Source: Diplolepis rosae (taxonomy: Eukaryota > Arthropoda > Insecta > Hymenoptera > Diplolepididae). Taken from it: a stretch of DNA of 64,000 nt. Numbering within the stretch: the stretch's first letter is position 1; the number at the start of each line of letters is the position of its first letter. Below are positions 44,799 to 56,031 of the stretch, in pieces. Under the pieces are notes generated by a model. It did not search any database, was not told the DNA's origin, and saw only the letters and a program-made list of their open reading frames with translations. Both the position numbers and the translations under genes were made by a program. The DNA lies in assembly GCA_030998225.1 (NCBI GenBank), contig JAPYXD010000704.1, forward strand, positions 5,332,001-5,396,000, given 5' to 3'.

Positions 44799-45176
44799 AT
44801 GAATAAGAGAAATACAATAAAAACAGAATACGAATTGTATTGTAAACGATTGTTCACTTTAAATACATTATTTTCTATCGAAAATATTGGTTTTCAATCT
44901 GTTAATGCTGAAATTGCAGTGACAGATACGCAATTCAGAACACCTCAAAGCACATTCAAATTTAACGCAAGTGAATGGTTTTTTGTTTCCTGGGATAATA
45001 TGAATAAGTGTGATAAAACCTCGGATTTCCCTATTTTAAAACAATATTATACTAAACTTTCATTCAATTTTATCATTTACTCTAACGAAAAGTTCCACAG
45101 TGCAATACGAATATACATGAAGGGATTGAAAATCTATACAACCTTGGTACGAAAAAAATGTAATGGTAAAATGTAA
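44799..45176 (+). CDS. Hypothetical ORF, 125 codons
   Basis: This ATG-initiated frame has balanced composition (NTLFSIENIGFQSVNAEIAV, SEWFFVSWDNMNKCDKTSDF, SNEKFHSAIRIYMKGLKIY). No domain was recognised and no neighbour supports it. AATAAA follows at about 45197. It may be chance or part of an unrecognised element. Confidence 0.2.
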   Translation: MNKRNTIKTEYELYCKRLFTLNTLFSIENIGFQSVNAEIAVTDTQFRTPQSTFKFNASEWFFVSWDNMNKCDKTSDFPILKQYYTKLSFNFIIYSNEKFHSAIRIYMKGLKIYTTLVRKKCNGKM

Positions 45177-45800
45177 ATGTTTTCAATGAATTCATAAAAT
45201 AAACGGTATAGTTTTCAACTGGAACTGCTTAGAAAAGAAAACAAGTGAAATAATCGGTCTTTCAAAAGATAGACGAAGCGGATAACTGCTCTTCTTTCAC
45301 ATTTTGGCCTTACACAATAATTTATGCTTACTCGGAGCTACTGACGTGAAAAAATTATGTGATCCAGGGGTAAGGTTCGTCCACGGGCGAATTTGCCAGA
45401 AATCGAGAACGCGATTAGCACGCGTCGTCGGCTGCATGCATACACAGCAGAATTTTGCCTTGCCTAATGACCCAGAACCTTTGATTGGTCAATGTTAACG
45501 TAGCTCTCTTATCTCATCCAGTACTCATGAGAGGCATATACACCGGGTGTTTTATAAGTAGAGTAAAAATTACCTAATTCGTTTATATAATTTCACATAT
45601 AAAAACTGCACCAAAAAAACTATTTCACACGTGTGCTATTCTATGAAAAAATTGAATCAGATTAATTTCAATTGAGGAAGTTGTACTGAGAAATAGTAAT
45701 ACAAAAGGAGATTATAACAACATAAAACAATAGAAGATTTATTGTAATTTGTCCTGTACTTTTCAATAATTATGGTTCTTTAAAGTCGGCATTATGAGTA
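45177..45800. other. Unassigned region
   Basis: A plus frame at 45304-45498 shows no motif. CACCGGGTGTTTTATAAG at 45541 looks like a transposon terminus but has no partner. Confidence 0.35.
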
Positions 45801-45801
45801 T

Positions 45802-46868
45802 ACAGGGTGAGGCACATAAAGTGTTATAGAGCGATAGCACTCAAACCATTGATCATATTCAAAAATGTTCCAGACAAAAGTTTTAGTGTTTAAGAAGGCT
45901 GTCATACTGGACAAACCTACTTTTTTATCGGTGGAGGCGCTGAAGCTACGTCAAGGTCAACTCCACTTTTTTAAATGGAACCATGTCTTTTTTTTCGATG
46001 ACATTATTACCGATTTTAAGATGATTTCAGCAACCTACAACACAAGGTCATACTAGTCACGAAAAGTATGAAAATTGTCGAAAAATCGAAACATATCGGA
46101 ATAATCACTTTTAAAGGATCCACTAACCTTGGTTTGGATCTACCTGCAGAAGATGCTCAAAGTGATGACCCTCGACTTATGAGCACTTACTAATTCGCTG
46201 ATGAAAAGACCGTCTGACTTGAGCCAACATTTGTGGTGTAATTTCGGTACATGCTCAGCGTATTCTTTCTTTCATGTTGTCAGGGGTGGTAGGTGCTACC
46301 GCCATTACGCGTTCTTTGACAAAACCCCATAAAAAGTAATCTGGTGATGTTAGGTCTGGCGAACGAGGTGGCCAAGCTACAGGGCCGTCTCGTCCTATCA
46401 ACTTTTCATCAAAAATCTCATTCATCACTTGTCTTGAACACAGATCATAATGGCTTGGTGCATCGTCGTGTTGCATCCATATGTTCATGCGAACATGCAA
46501 GGGCATTTCTTCCATTAATTGAGGCACTACGTTTTGTAGAAAGTTTGCGTAAACTTGCCATCATGCGACCTTTGAAAAAATATGGACCAATGACGTGATC
46601 GCCGACAATGCCGCAACAACAATCAACGGACCACGGATGTTAAAATGGTACAGTTCTCATTTATCGAGGATTCTCATTTGCCCAATAATGCATATTATGC
46701 CTATTTACATTTCCCGTATTTGCGAAGTTAGCTTCATCACAAAAAGCACATGACTCAAAAATGAGTAATCTGTGCGCATTTTTCTACACATCCAATTACA
46801 GAAATTGACGCGTTTTAGAAAATCATTGCCGTAAAAATCCTGATGTAATGATATACGTTACGGTAATG
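45802..46868 (-). mobile_element. Second DD41D-type mariner-like element, decayed
   Basis: The 3' end is marked by CAGGGTGAGGCACATAAAGT at 45804 on the plus strand. The transposase lies on the minus strand (separate entry). The 5' end is lost or interrupted near 46868, where a different repeat begins. Confidence 0.6.
46144..46860 (-). pseudogene. Mariner-like transposase, DD41D spacing, frameshifted
   Basis: The best frame (46527-46255) reads VRMNIWMQHDDAPSHYDLCS, then GRDGPVAWPPRSPDLTSPDY and FLWGFVKERVMAVAP. I count 41 residues between the two aspartates (QHD and SPD). Past a TGA the same frame continues with ACTEITPQMLAQVRRSFHQR. Upstream, in other frames, are CGIVGDHVIGPYFFKG and a first-aspartate region with MHYWANENPR-like sequence near 46690. 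The sequence is clearly different from the rosa-type copy at 6958-8011, so two DD41D lineages are present. Confidence 0.7.
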
Positions 46869-47130
46869 TCTTCTCGTATCTTGCTTATTTGTTGCTTAAA
46901 AATCGATTATAAAAATTAAAAGAGTGTTGAAATTTTTTTTAGATTGAATATCTTTTTTTATTTCGGTGCTATCGCAAAAATTTTCGGACAAAGGTTGTGA
47001 TTCACACGATCGTCTACAATTGTTTTCCAAAACTTTTTTTTGTAACAGCAATTGTTTATTAATCGTACCGTATGAAAGTTGCGCGCATCGTCGGTAGCTC
47101 GTAGCACTCAGTGGAGCGCGCTGTACCTAG
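46866..47130 (+). repeat. 265-bp inverted repeat, left copy
   Basis: This runs from TCTTCTCGTATCTTGCTTAT through AATCGATTATAAAAAT and TTTATTTCGGTGCTATC to GAGCGCGCTGTACC. The reverse complement lies at 49765-50035 with about 80-85% identity by eye. The pair encloses 2.6 kb that includes a mariner. Confidence 0.8.
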
Positions 47131-47985
47131 CGCCTTGGCGCCTGGCAGAAAATGGCTCGCTTTTTTCACCTGCCTACTGTGGAATGTGTGTGACGTAGCT
47201 CACGCCTAATGATCGTTTTTCATATCTTATCTAGCGCGATGAGACAAACAAGTCTGATTTTCTCCAAAAATCAGTCTATTCTGGAACGTTCGCTGACATG
47301 CATCCCGTGCAGCCGACCAACCATGAATGATTGTGAAAAGGCTTTAAGTCTTTCCGATAATATCACAGTTAGAGAAAAAGCCATTCAAACACTAATCAAA
47401 TCGGCAAATTTGCCAAATCACATGGAAAATGAGTGCTGTTTAATGAACAAAACAGCAGTTACCATACATCGCGCTTGCTATAAAAACTACTCCAACTTGA
47501 AATTGGCAGATGTTGCAAGGTTATGTGGGCATATTCATAAATTAATGATTGTGAGGTTCGTAACATGAATTTTACAATGTTAGGAAATAAGTTTTATGTG
47601 CCTCAGCCGCGGAAACTCGTTTTTCCGTTACAGCTGAGAGTAAAGCAATGTTGTATAATCCGTTACAGAGGAATACAATGTAGAAATTGAACTGCGCATG
47701 TGCATTATAGTCTTACAGCGGAACGCAATCTATTTCATATTCTTCTTCTGCTCACTTCTTCTTCGTACAGCGGAACGCAATCTGTTTCTTATTCTTCTTC
47801 TTCTCACTTCTTCTTCGTACAGCGTTAGCACTGACTACTACACAAGACCGACAAAATCAAAATGGCCGGGACTAGTCGCCAATTTGCGCCCGCTTCGTAC
47901 AACTAGCGCAGCAAACAACTACAATAAGTACTAGATTAAATTCCAATGTATGCATAAAAACTCGTATCCGCACCACAGTCACATA
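47131..47985. other. Interior of the inverted-repeat block: ORF scrap and tandem repeat
   Basis: A plus frame at 47209-47568 reads PTMNDCEKALSLSDNITVRE, NHMENECCLMNKTAVTIHRA and CYKNYSNL. The HRxCYxxY pattern resembles zinc-binding starts of some repeated insect proteins, but the call is weak. At 47715-47818 a 52-bp unit (ACAGCGGAACGCAATCT...) is repeated twice in tandem. Confidence 0.4.
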
Positions 47986-48152
47986 AAATAGAGTATGTGC
48001 CAATGCACACAATTCGGGACATTGCGAGACTCGCGAAAATGCTCGCAGGACTGATCGCGCCTCGGATTCGTCTCGGCTTCGATCTCCTGCGAACATTGTC
48101 GCTCGTCACGCAATCACCCTCATTGTGTGCCTAGGCACATAATATACTATTG
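47986..48152. mobile_element. Palindromic dispersed repeat, copies 2 and 3
   Basis: The forward half (47996-48060: GTGCCAATGCACACAATTCG, then AATGCTCGCAGGA) and the inverted half (48062-48152: CTCCTGCGAACATTGTCGCT, then GTGCCTAGGCACATAAT) are versions of the repeat at 26328-26413. Together they form a foldback structure. Confidence 0.7.
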
Positions 48153-48273
48153 TTATCGAATTCCTGTAAAAATGTTCTCATTTTTCATTTTTGAGAATTT
48201 CTCATTTATTCTTTCAACAAACAAGAGAAATTATATAAATAATCATATTAAATTATATTGAGCGATAGTACTA

Positions 48274-49558
48274 GGGTGTTCGAAAAGTTTTGAAAGCGAC
48301 ATCTATAGAGCAGTAGAAGAACCAAAATTTCTACGCCATTTTAAGTTTTCATCTTTCATATGAACATACCCAAAGTGTCATTCCACTCTGTCAATTCATT
48401 GTTTGTTTACAAGCCATTTGAAGTTGACGTGTCAGTGTATTTTTGTACAATGGAAAAAACCGAATATCGTGCAGTGATAAAATTCTTTGTTTTGGAAGGT
48501 TTATCAGCAACGGAAATTCATACAAAAATAGTGAAAGTGTTAAAGGTAGCTGCTCCTTCATTTCCAACTGTGCGTCGATGGGTTTTAGAGTTTAGACGTG
48601 GTCGAAAAAGCGTTGAAGACGATCCACGCTCAGGACGTCCAAAAAGTGCATCAACACCAGCATTCATAGCAAAAGTACAGGATATGGTTTTGGAAGATCG
48701 TCGATTGACCGAGAGAGATTTAGCAGAGGCCCTAGACATCTCATTAGGCAGTGTGTCATATTTTACGTGAAGTTTTGGGTTTCAGAAAGCTCTGTGCACA
48801 ATGGATGCCGCATTCGCTCACAATGGAACAAAAACACGTTCGAATGCGACTTTTTGAGCAACATTTGGAGCGTTTTCGAAAGGATAAAAAGGATTTTTTG
48901 CATTGATTCATCACTATGGATGAGACTTGGGTCTTCCATCATGATCCTGAATCAAAACAAGAGGCTAAGGAGTGGTGTGAACCAGGCACTTCGGCACCGA
49001 AGCCAGTTCGTATCCAGAAATCGGCGAAGAAGATGTTAGCATCAGTTTTTGGGATGCAAAAGGGATTTTGTTGGTGGATTATCTCCAAAATGGCAAAACA
49101 ATAAATTCTGAATATTATTGTAACCTTTTGGATCAATGGGATGCAAAAATTCGTGAAAAAAGACACGGTTTGCAGAAGAAAAAAATCCTTTTTCATCAAG
49201 ACAATGCACCCGCTCACACAGCTCAAAAAACCATCACTAAAATAACCGAATTAAAGTACGAATTGTTGCAGCGTCCACCTTATTCGCCTGATTTAGCTCC
49301 CTCTGACTTCTGGCTGTTCCCACACCTCAAGAAATTCCTTCGTGGGAAGCATTTTTCATCAAACGAAGAGTTTATAGCCGTCGTAGAGGAGTATTTTGCA
49401 GGCCTTGCAGAAAGTCACTTCCATGCTGGGATAAACAAGTTGGAAGACCGTTGGATCAAATGTATTGATCTTATGAGAGATTATACTGAGCAATAAGAGT
49501 GATTTCACCAAAAAAAAAACGTATTTTCATTTCCGCTTTCAAAACTTTTTGAACAACC
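48274..49558 (+). mobile_element. DD34D mariner, nearly intact
   Basis: The left terminus GGGTGTTCGAAAAGTTTTGA AAGCG pairs with CGCTTTCAAAACTTTTTGAA CAACC at the right, flanked by TA at 48272-48273 and 49559-49560. The length is 1285 bp. It sits inside the block bounded by the 265-bp inverted repeats. Confidence 0.9.
48451..49495 (+). pseudogene. Mariner transposase with two small frameshifts
   Basis: The start is at ATG 48451 (MEKTEYRAVIKFFVLEGLSA). The N-terminal helices (FPTVRRWVLEFRRG, DDPRSGRPKSAS, LAEALDISLGSVS) run to about 48755, where a two-base loss shifts the frame. The middle has FLHRFITMDETWVFHHDPES (first aspartate) and CEPGTSAPKP. Near 49050 a one-base loss in a T run shifts the frame again. 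The last part (49068-49495) has FHQDNAPAHTAQ and YSPDLAPSDFWLFPHLKKFL, with 34 residues between aspartates. All three catalytic aspartates and the C-terminus are present. Total coding length is about 345 residues, normal for mariner. Confidence 0.9.
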
Positions 49559-49764
49559 TAGTAAGTAATTAAAATGCTAATAAAAAATAACCAAAGTTGA
49601 ATTTAAAAACAGGAAAAATAAAAATAACAAATAAAAGGTAATTGCAATATAAATCATACAAAATAAAAAATAGTCAAAATTATTTTTAATTAAAAAAAAT
49701 TAAATAGAAAGAGAAGAAATGTTGAGCTCCATTCCATCAACGAAACTTATAATAATTTAGTACG

Positions 49765-50035
49765 GCACAGCGCTCGTAATCCAGCACTACCAACTACCGA
49801 GTGACGGAGCTCGCAACTTTTAGACGCTACGGTAAGTAAACAATTGCTCTTATAAAAAAAATTTTCCAACAAAAATTGTAGAGGATCGTGTGAGTCACAA
49901 CTTTTGCCCGAAAAGTTTTGAGATAGCACCGAAATAAAAAAAAGATATTCGATCTAAAAAATTGTCAACCCTCTTTTTATTTTTATAATCGATTTTTAAG
50001 CAACAAATAAGCAAGATACGAGAAGACATAGGATA
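49765..50035 (-). repeat. 265-bp inverted repeat, right copy
   Basis: This is the reverse complement of 46866-47130. Homology stops at ATGTCTTCTCG on the outer side in both copies, which defines a shared boundary. Confidence 0.8.
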
Positions 50036-50632
50036 AACTAATTTGTAGAACTCATTTTTCTCGTGAAAAATGGTATCAACTGTTTTGTTGATAAAATCAA
50101 AAATACGACTGTTATTCGCGATACAAGAAATCACCCCTTAATTCAAGATGGCGGACAATCTGCAAAGGGTTGTTGGTCGAAAACTTGGATTTAAGCTTCC
50201 TATATGGTACCCTAAAGATGGCAAAAAAAAATTTTCTCACCCAATGAATTACAATAATAAAACCTACATATACTGGACTATGCTGACTAATTCCACTCTT
50301 TTTTCCCATTTGCCTGCTGTTCGCATGTGGATTTAGTAAAAAAAAGGCTAAGATAGGAAGCGCATTATTTTCATTAACAATTGGTCGACGTTTGACTCGT
50401 GTTTGTTTCACTGTACCGAAGCGACAGAAATGGTTAGCTTATCGCTTAAAAGCCGTGTACGATTTTTGTTGACTATCCGGATAACGAGCCGCATTCAATC
50501 TTGGTCGTTTCTGTAATGTTTACCGCATTCCACCAGCACTATCAACATATCAAAATATTCTTGAAAATCGTTAATTTTCGTGAATATATCGTTCCGATAT
50601 ATTCACATTAGAAAGTAATGCGTGAGTAAGTG
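50036..50632. other. Unassigned region with one hairpin
   Basis: A perfect 12-bp hairpin with a 3-nt loop, GTGAATATATCG/CGATATATTCAC, lies at 50580-50606. Short frames at 50112-50411 overlap on both strands without motifs. Confidence 0.45.
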
Positions 50633-50890
50633 CTATTATAGTCAGATCTTTTCTCCGCGTATATTACGTAAAACGTGAAATATGAATAAAAGCAGGTTAT
50701 ATTTCTAATTCCGGTACTTTTAATCTTTGTATATGACGGACCAATACAATACTGAACTGCTAGACTAGTCAATTGTATTGTTTCGTTTTATACAAAGATT
50801 GTAAGTGCCGTCATTAAAAATATAACCTGCTTTTACTCATATTTCACGTTTTACATAATACACATGAAGAAAAAAATCTGACTATAATAG
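50633..50890. mobile_element. 258-bp foldback MITE
   Basis: The arms are about 118 bp (CTATTATAGTCAGAT at the left, ATCTGACTATAATAG at the right) around a spacer of about 20 bp near 50760, at roughly 85% identity by eye. Internal landmarks are AAGCAGGTTATATTT and AAATATAACCTGCTT. Confidence 0.85.
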
Positions 50891-50979
50891 CAAGAACGCA
50901 GGTCACGATTTTGTAGAAGGTTTCGTTCTTGCTATCCTGGTGAAAAAATCATACATTTTAAGCAGAGATCCCTTCATGC

Positions 50980-51320
50980 TCAAAAAGTACTAAGTTTCAT
51001 GCTTTTAGAATTTCGCGTTATAAACAAAAATTGTGTTTTCTTTAAATTTGTCATAGTAGATAATTGTGGAATTACAGCAGCAACTTTTGTGAAACTCATC
51101 AACATCCAGTCTAGTTCACGCGGATTATTGTGTGAAGATAAATACGAAAAACGCCAACCTTCCATCCTCAGTTTGACGTACGGGAACAAACTAAAGTCCC
51201 ATGGTGCTAAATCTGGACTACATGCAGGGTGTCCCAATAGTTGAACTTCCATTTCCTCTAAAATCTTCTGCAACGTGAACGCCCGATATGCAGGTACATT
51301 GTCATGGTGGAGGAACTAAG
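50980..51320 (-). pseudogene. Mariner transposase C-terminal fragment
   Basis: The minus strand reads HHDNVPAYRAFTLQKILEEM, then CSPDLAPWDFSLFPYVKLRM and EGWRF before the sequence degenerates. The 34-residue spacing marks DD34D, with second and third aspartates present. The N-terminal two thirds are absent. It is a solitary relic. Confidence 0.75.
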
Positions 51321-51429
51321 AATGTATTGCAATTCAATGCCAAACCAACTCGGCCATACTGAAAAAGTATGGGTTCCGTGCGTTTTTCACAAACTGAGGT
51401 CCTTTTCGGACACTCGCAAGTGGCAGAGG

Positions 51430-51740
51430 ACAAAAAACTCGAAAAAACCTGAGGTATGGGTGAAGGTCCCTTCTAAGAAGGACCTTCGGAAGAAGGGAAA
51501 ACCAAAGCTGGAGACAAATGAACCGAAGCGGCCAAAGCGGGTGCGCTCCGAGGCAGAACCACTGCCTCGGAGCCAGCCTTAAGCCAGCGGAGAAGGTCAG
51601 CTACGCGGCGATCCTGAAAAACCTAAAGAGGCGAGTAAACCCGGAGAAAGTAGGGGTTATGATCAGCGGAGTTAGGGAGACCAGGACAAAAGATCATGGT
51701 AAAAGAAACGGCACCCCCCGAAGTAATGCGAAAGCGGTTC
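51430..51740 (+). pseudogene. LINE ORF1 fragment (R1-like), frameshifted
   Basis: A Lys/Arg-rich run (KKDLRKKGKPKLETNEPKRP) leads, after a frameshift near 51575, into KPAEKVSYAAILKNLKRRVN and PEKVGVMISGVRETRTKD. This is the conserved block before the RNA-binding region of R1-type non-LTR retrotransposon ORF1 (Gag-like) proteins. It then degenerates, and no zinc knuckles or ORF2 were found. Confidence 0.6.
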
Positions 51741-53211
51741 CGGGGGGACTTTCTGCCAAGAAGAAGAGGGGAGTTTTGAATTACTGTGTATTGCTTCGGC
51801 CGATTCCCACACAGCGTGCGTAAATGCATTCTATTTTTTCCTCTAAGCAAAAAAAAAAAGAAGAAAAAAAAACTGGTCATTAGATGCAAAAGAAAACTTG
51901 TAACGATGAGATACAATATTTATTTAACGTGCAAACCCTACAATCTGGTCCATTTAAAGGTTATAAGATTCAAAGATGAAAAAGCTGTAGATCTATATCA
52001 TAAGAATTTAAAAATTTTCCAGTGCATTCATTCATATTTTTCAAACCTCACAGGATTGTAAAAAGAAGCAAATCATTTGAATATCCCAGATATTAAGTAA
52101 ATAAATCGACGAATCCTGTTTAAATGAGGGAAGTTTCTGAAACCTACAAAATTTGGAAACAGTTCAAAGTAAAGAAAGGGGTGGTGTTTATTCAAAAATG
52201 CAAAAAATATATTTCCACGAAAACTAACTCTTACATTTTTGGCCAGCTTTGAGTTGTCTCATTTCTTATTTTTCTATTTTAATCTTCTTAAATGTTTTTC
52301 ATTATTCACCTATTTTGGATTTAATGTATTTTTTCGTTTCCATGTATTCTTTCATAGATTTTTACCCTGCGTAAAAATTTGAAAATTCTCAATTACATTG
52401 CAACAAGCGCCGGTAGGTGTGGCCTGTTATCTCTATTGTGGGAGATGTCATGCTAAAATAGGATCAATTTCTTACAACCATAGTCAGGCGAAGTTCGAGC
52501 TATTTTCGCAAGGAACATTGCTCTGACAGCATGTGACACTAGCAGCAATCAGAAATGGGTATGTAATATACCTTAGGTAAATTACACAGGTTTTTCACGA
52601 ATATTACATACGTATATTACGTCTCTAGTTTCTACAAAACGTATCATACATATTATTACGTGATTAGGCGCGCAACTTTTAAATTTACAATTTTCTAATT
52701 TTTACAATTATTTATCTCATGCTGAACAGACTAAATAATAAACCTTTTATTCAAAACTGCTTGAAAATTCACAGATAAATTATGAAAGTTAAAAAAAAGA
52801 TTTTAATTATTTTGTAACACCTGATGAAAATATAATTTTAAAATTAAATTTTTGCGCAGAAAAACTTGATAAAACCCTGCACACTTTACATTGAAATCTG
52901 GCCCTGGTCATGTTGGCTGAAATTGCACTATTATATGGTTCAAAGTCTGCTGATTAAAAAATCCTAATGGGTACCAGTCTAAAAAATCAAAACTTAAAGA
53001 TAAGGTGCAGATTTTTCAATAAAATGTGATCAGCACAATCACTGACAACAGTAGAAACACTGACCAGACAAATGCAGCTAATAAGAACAATATAATGGCG
53101 CTTTCCTGCCAATAATAGACGAAATCGTGAGGCTGTCCTGGCAATGTAAATACTGTTCGAAATACTATATTGAAGGTGAAAGACAGCTCAGTCAATGAAT
53201 GCAAGACTGTA
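51741..53211. other. Unassigned AT-rich region
   Basis: An A-rich tract lies at 51848-51872, possibly the tail of the LINE scrap although orientation and distance do not prove it. No gene was recognised. Confidence 0.4.
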
Positions 53212-53430
53212 GATCTAAAATATAAGACGATCACGCACATAGTCATTTGTTTCTGAATTTCATGCAGTTCTAAAACATAAGACGCTCACTCAGATTGTCA
53301 TTTGTTTTTGAATTTCATGCAGTTCTAAAATATAAGACGCTCACTCACATTATCATTTGTTTCTGAACTCCATGCAGTTGTGAAACATAAGACGATCACT
53401 CACATTTGATTCGTTTCTGAAATTCACTGT
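53212..53430. repeat. 55-bp minisatellite, four units
   Basis: Units start near 53212, 53267, 53322 and 53377. Each has TAAAA(C/T)ATAAGACG, TCACTCACAT and TCATTTGTTTCTGAA followed by TTCATGCA, with a few substitutions per unit. Confidence 0.9.
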
Positions 53431-54189
53431 CTCCACTTTTTCATCATTTTTACACATCTGAGGAAATGCTAGTTCCATTTGTTCTTTTTCGTCAATATAG
53501 ACTACTTCGCAATGGACACATCGTGCAATAGATACATGCTTCTACATTGCATATGCTAAACTGTGGATGTACACGTAAGTTTTTATGTTCGCATAATACG
53601 TGTGTATAATACTTGCTGAATTAAAACTAACATGGCAGGACGAAATAGAATACATTGTTATGTATGAGATCTTCGATTAGAACCTTGCGTAATGGTGTGG
53701 ATTTCTGAAGAACTGGAAGCGCAAAAGTCAGGCCGTGTTCGCGAGCATAGGCGATAGCGGCCACTATACTTTAATCCTGTTTTGAGCTTACGCCAAATGG
53801 CGCCGAAGTATAATTTCTTAAACCTCACCCCGCTGACCACCGCACCGTCATTGCATCACTAATGGTCACTAAAATGTGCTAAGATGCTAACGGATGGGAA
53901 TAAACTTGGAGGTTTAATAAAACGATTTAAGTAATTATTATTAAGTAAGTATTCGAATCGCATTGATAAACTTGCTTTTTGTAATGGCAATTTTCTGATA
54001 AGTGCATCCTTACATACATGGAGTATTATTATTTCAATGTATATATTTGTAATTTTGGGACGATTGGGTGATTATCAATACGATTCGGATAATTAGTCGA
54101 TAATAATTGCTTACATAATTTTATTTAACCTTAAAGTTTATTCCGATTTCATTATTTCCTGAATTATGTGAACATGATCTGAACAGTCA
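53431..54189. other. Unassigned region
   Basis: TTTTGAGCTTACGCCAAATG followed by GCGCCGAAG at about 53780 resembles TTTTGATCTTACGCCAGATG followed by GCTCTGACG at 54213, at the start of the Harbinger-like pseudogene. It may be a degenerate partial duplicate of that locus. Confidence 0.35.
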
Positions 54190-55470
54190 TCTATTATCTT
54201 TTTTTAGGGTTTTGATCTTACGCCAGATGGCTCTGACGAAATCTATGTTGGGCCACCACTAAAGCATTACGCGGTCATGGCCTGGCAAAAGTGTCAGATC
54301 GCAATTCTTCGTCGTGGTGATCTTAATCATCCTCCTCTAGAGATACAAGATAAAACTCGTATATGTTTAAGTTGCAATCGAAGTATTAACGCGGAAACAC
54401 GTGATCCAGTGCGTGAACCTGGTGTTAGAGTTCGTAATGTGTGAAAAAAAGATCTGCTAACATTTTTATTTAAAATGCATCAAAACTTATCCGATGATTT
54501 TTTGAAAGTTATTTTTCGTTTCACTAGTAGGTAAGCTGTTAGTCTGAGTATTGCTATCGTGAGAAGATCACCGATGTTACGTTTTGTTTCTCACAATATT
54601 GGGTTAAGTGCAATTACAAAAAAACAATACATAGAAAGACATGTGACGGATTTTGCAAATAGGCTCTATAATCCTAAGCTTAATGATCCTGTTGCAATTG
54701 CATACATCGATGGAATTAAGCCAGCTCTTGTTGTAGCTTCAGATGAATATATACTAGATATCTATGGGCCTTATTTCTCGGGCTCTAGGAACAATGATGC
54801 ATCAATGCTTGAAAATGAATTTCAGATGGATGCTGCAAGTCTTGGAGAATGGTTTCGAAATAGGGAAATATTCACAGTGGATCGTGGCAACAGAAATGTT
54901 TTACCATTACTCGAAAACTTGGGTATTCATCATAAAATGCCCGCCCTTCTGCAACCAGGTCAACAACAACTTGAACCATGCCATCAACATAGGAGACTTT
55001 TACCGAATTGCCGGCGCGATTCTCAATAAATATCGAGAGCCAATCGTTATGGAGGGAGCAACTGCTGAAGTAGCGAAAACAATGTTAGAAAAGTTTCGTA
55101 TCCCTAATGTAAATCAAGCTAGAGTTGAAATAGACAACCTTCCATTAACGCAAATCATGTACCCTACTTTCCAGGACTTGAGTTCATTTATTTGATGGAC
55201 CTGACAATGGAAATATATCAAATAAACCTTGCACCTGCTTACGTACAAAACAAACTTCAAAGAGAACAGACTAAACAATTTTGAATAGACGAATTATTGG
55301 ATGCACGTGGACTCATTATAGCGAGAATGTATTCTCGAATCAGAAATGTTACCAAATACCAACAATGGATAGCATGCATTGAAGAAGACCTTAGCAGGCG
55401 AGAGAATGAGGATTTTTCAGGTGAAGAACTTAATGAATCTATCTTAAGGCCGTGTGGTACATGCTGACGT
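54190..55470 (+). pseudogene. Harbinger-like DDE transposase pseudogene
   Basis: This is a repeated insect transposase family of the PIF/Harbinger DDE type. An upstream segment (54190-54440) reads HYAVMAWQKCQIAILRRGDL and KTRICLSCNRSI. After a TGA near 54442 come KMHQNLSDDFLKVIFRFTSR and LRFVSHNIGLSAITKKQYIE. The core at 54559-55029 has DPVAIAYID (likely first aspartate), PALVVASDEYILDIYGPYFS, SRNNDASMLENEF, REIFTVDRGNRNVLPLLENL and HHKMPALLQPG. After a frameshift near 54965 it continues with HAINIGDFYRIAGAILNKYR and PIVMEGATAEVAKTMLEKF, then YQINLAPAYVQNKLQREQ and IARMYSRIRNVTKYQQWIA to about 55470. Compared with relatives I remember, segments after AYID and after LLQPGQQQL are deleted, and the C-terminal Cys/His module is lost. 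Confidence 0.7.
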
Positions 55471-55590
55471 CACGTATTATCGGCAATGATAAAGCTAAAT
55501 AGTCGCCCGTTTTAAAATGAATGGAATGAAAATATGATTCTGAAATTTTGAGAAATTAATAAGAATATGATAACGCATTGCAATTATTGC

Positions 55591-56031
55591 AATTCGAAAA
55601 AACCGGGAAATTGAGCTTTTGTTAAACAAATTAATATCTCAGTTAATTCTTAACTTTTCAGGTTGAGGTTTGGTGGAAAAGTAAGCGACTTTATGCTCTT
55701 CAAATGTATAAAAAAAAGAACACTTTAAGATAATACGTTTCCGCGCTATTGACACTTTAATTTATTTCATGGGTTCATTGTAAAATGTCTGCTTGCCGCA
55801 GAGGTGGTCCGATTTTTATTTTGAAAACGGCTTTTAAAAATATAAATCAAGCACAAGAGAACGTCAATCTTGGTTTTTCGCTAAAATGTTGCAAAGTTTA
55901 TTAAAAAAAGGTCCAAACATGGCTCTAATAAAGTCAGTTACTTTTCCACCAAACCTCAACCTGACAAGTTAAAAATTAACTGAGATATTAATTTGTTTAA
56001 CAAAAGCTCAATTTCCCTATTTTTCCGAATT
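55591..56031. mobile_element. 441-bp foldback element with 104-bp arms
   Basis: The left arm is 55591-55694 (AATTCGAAAAAACCGGG to GCGACTTTAT). The right arm is 55928-56031 and is its inverted copy at about 85-90% identity. The 233-bp centre has no ORF. The arms include GGTTGAGGTTTGGTGGAAAAG and its complement. Confidence 0.85.

Noticed and set aside
51848..51872. Poly-A tail of the LINE fragment
   Set aside because: The coding scrap ends well before it and no ORF2 or 3' UTR connects them, so it may be a chance A-rich tract.
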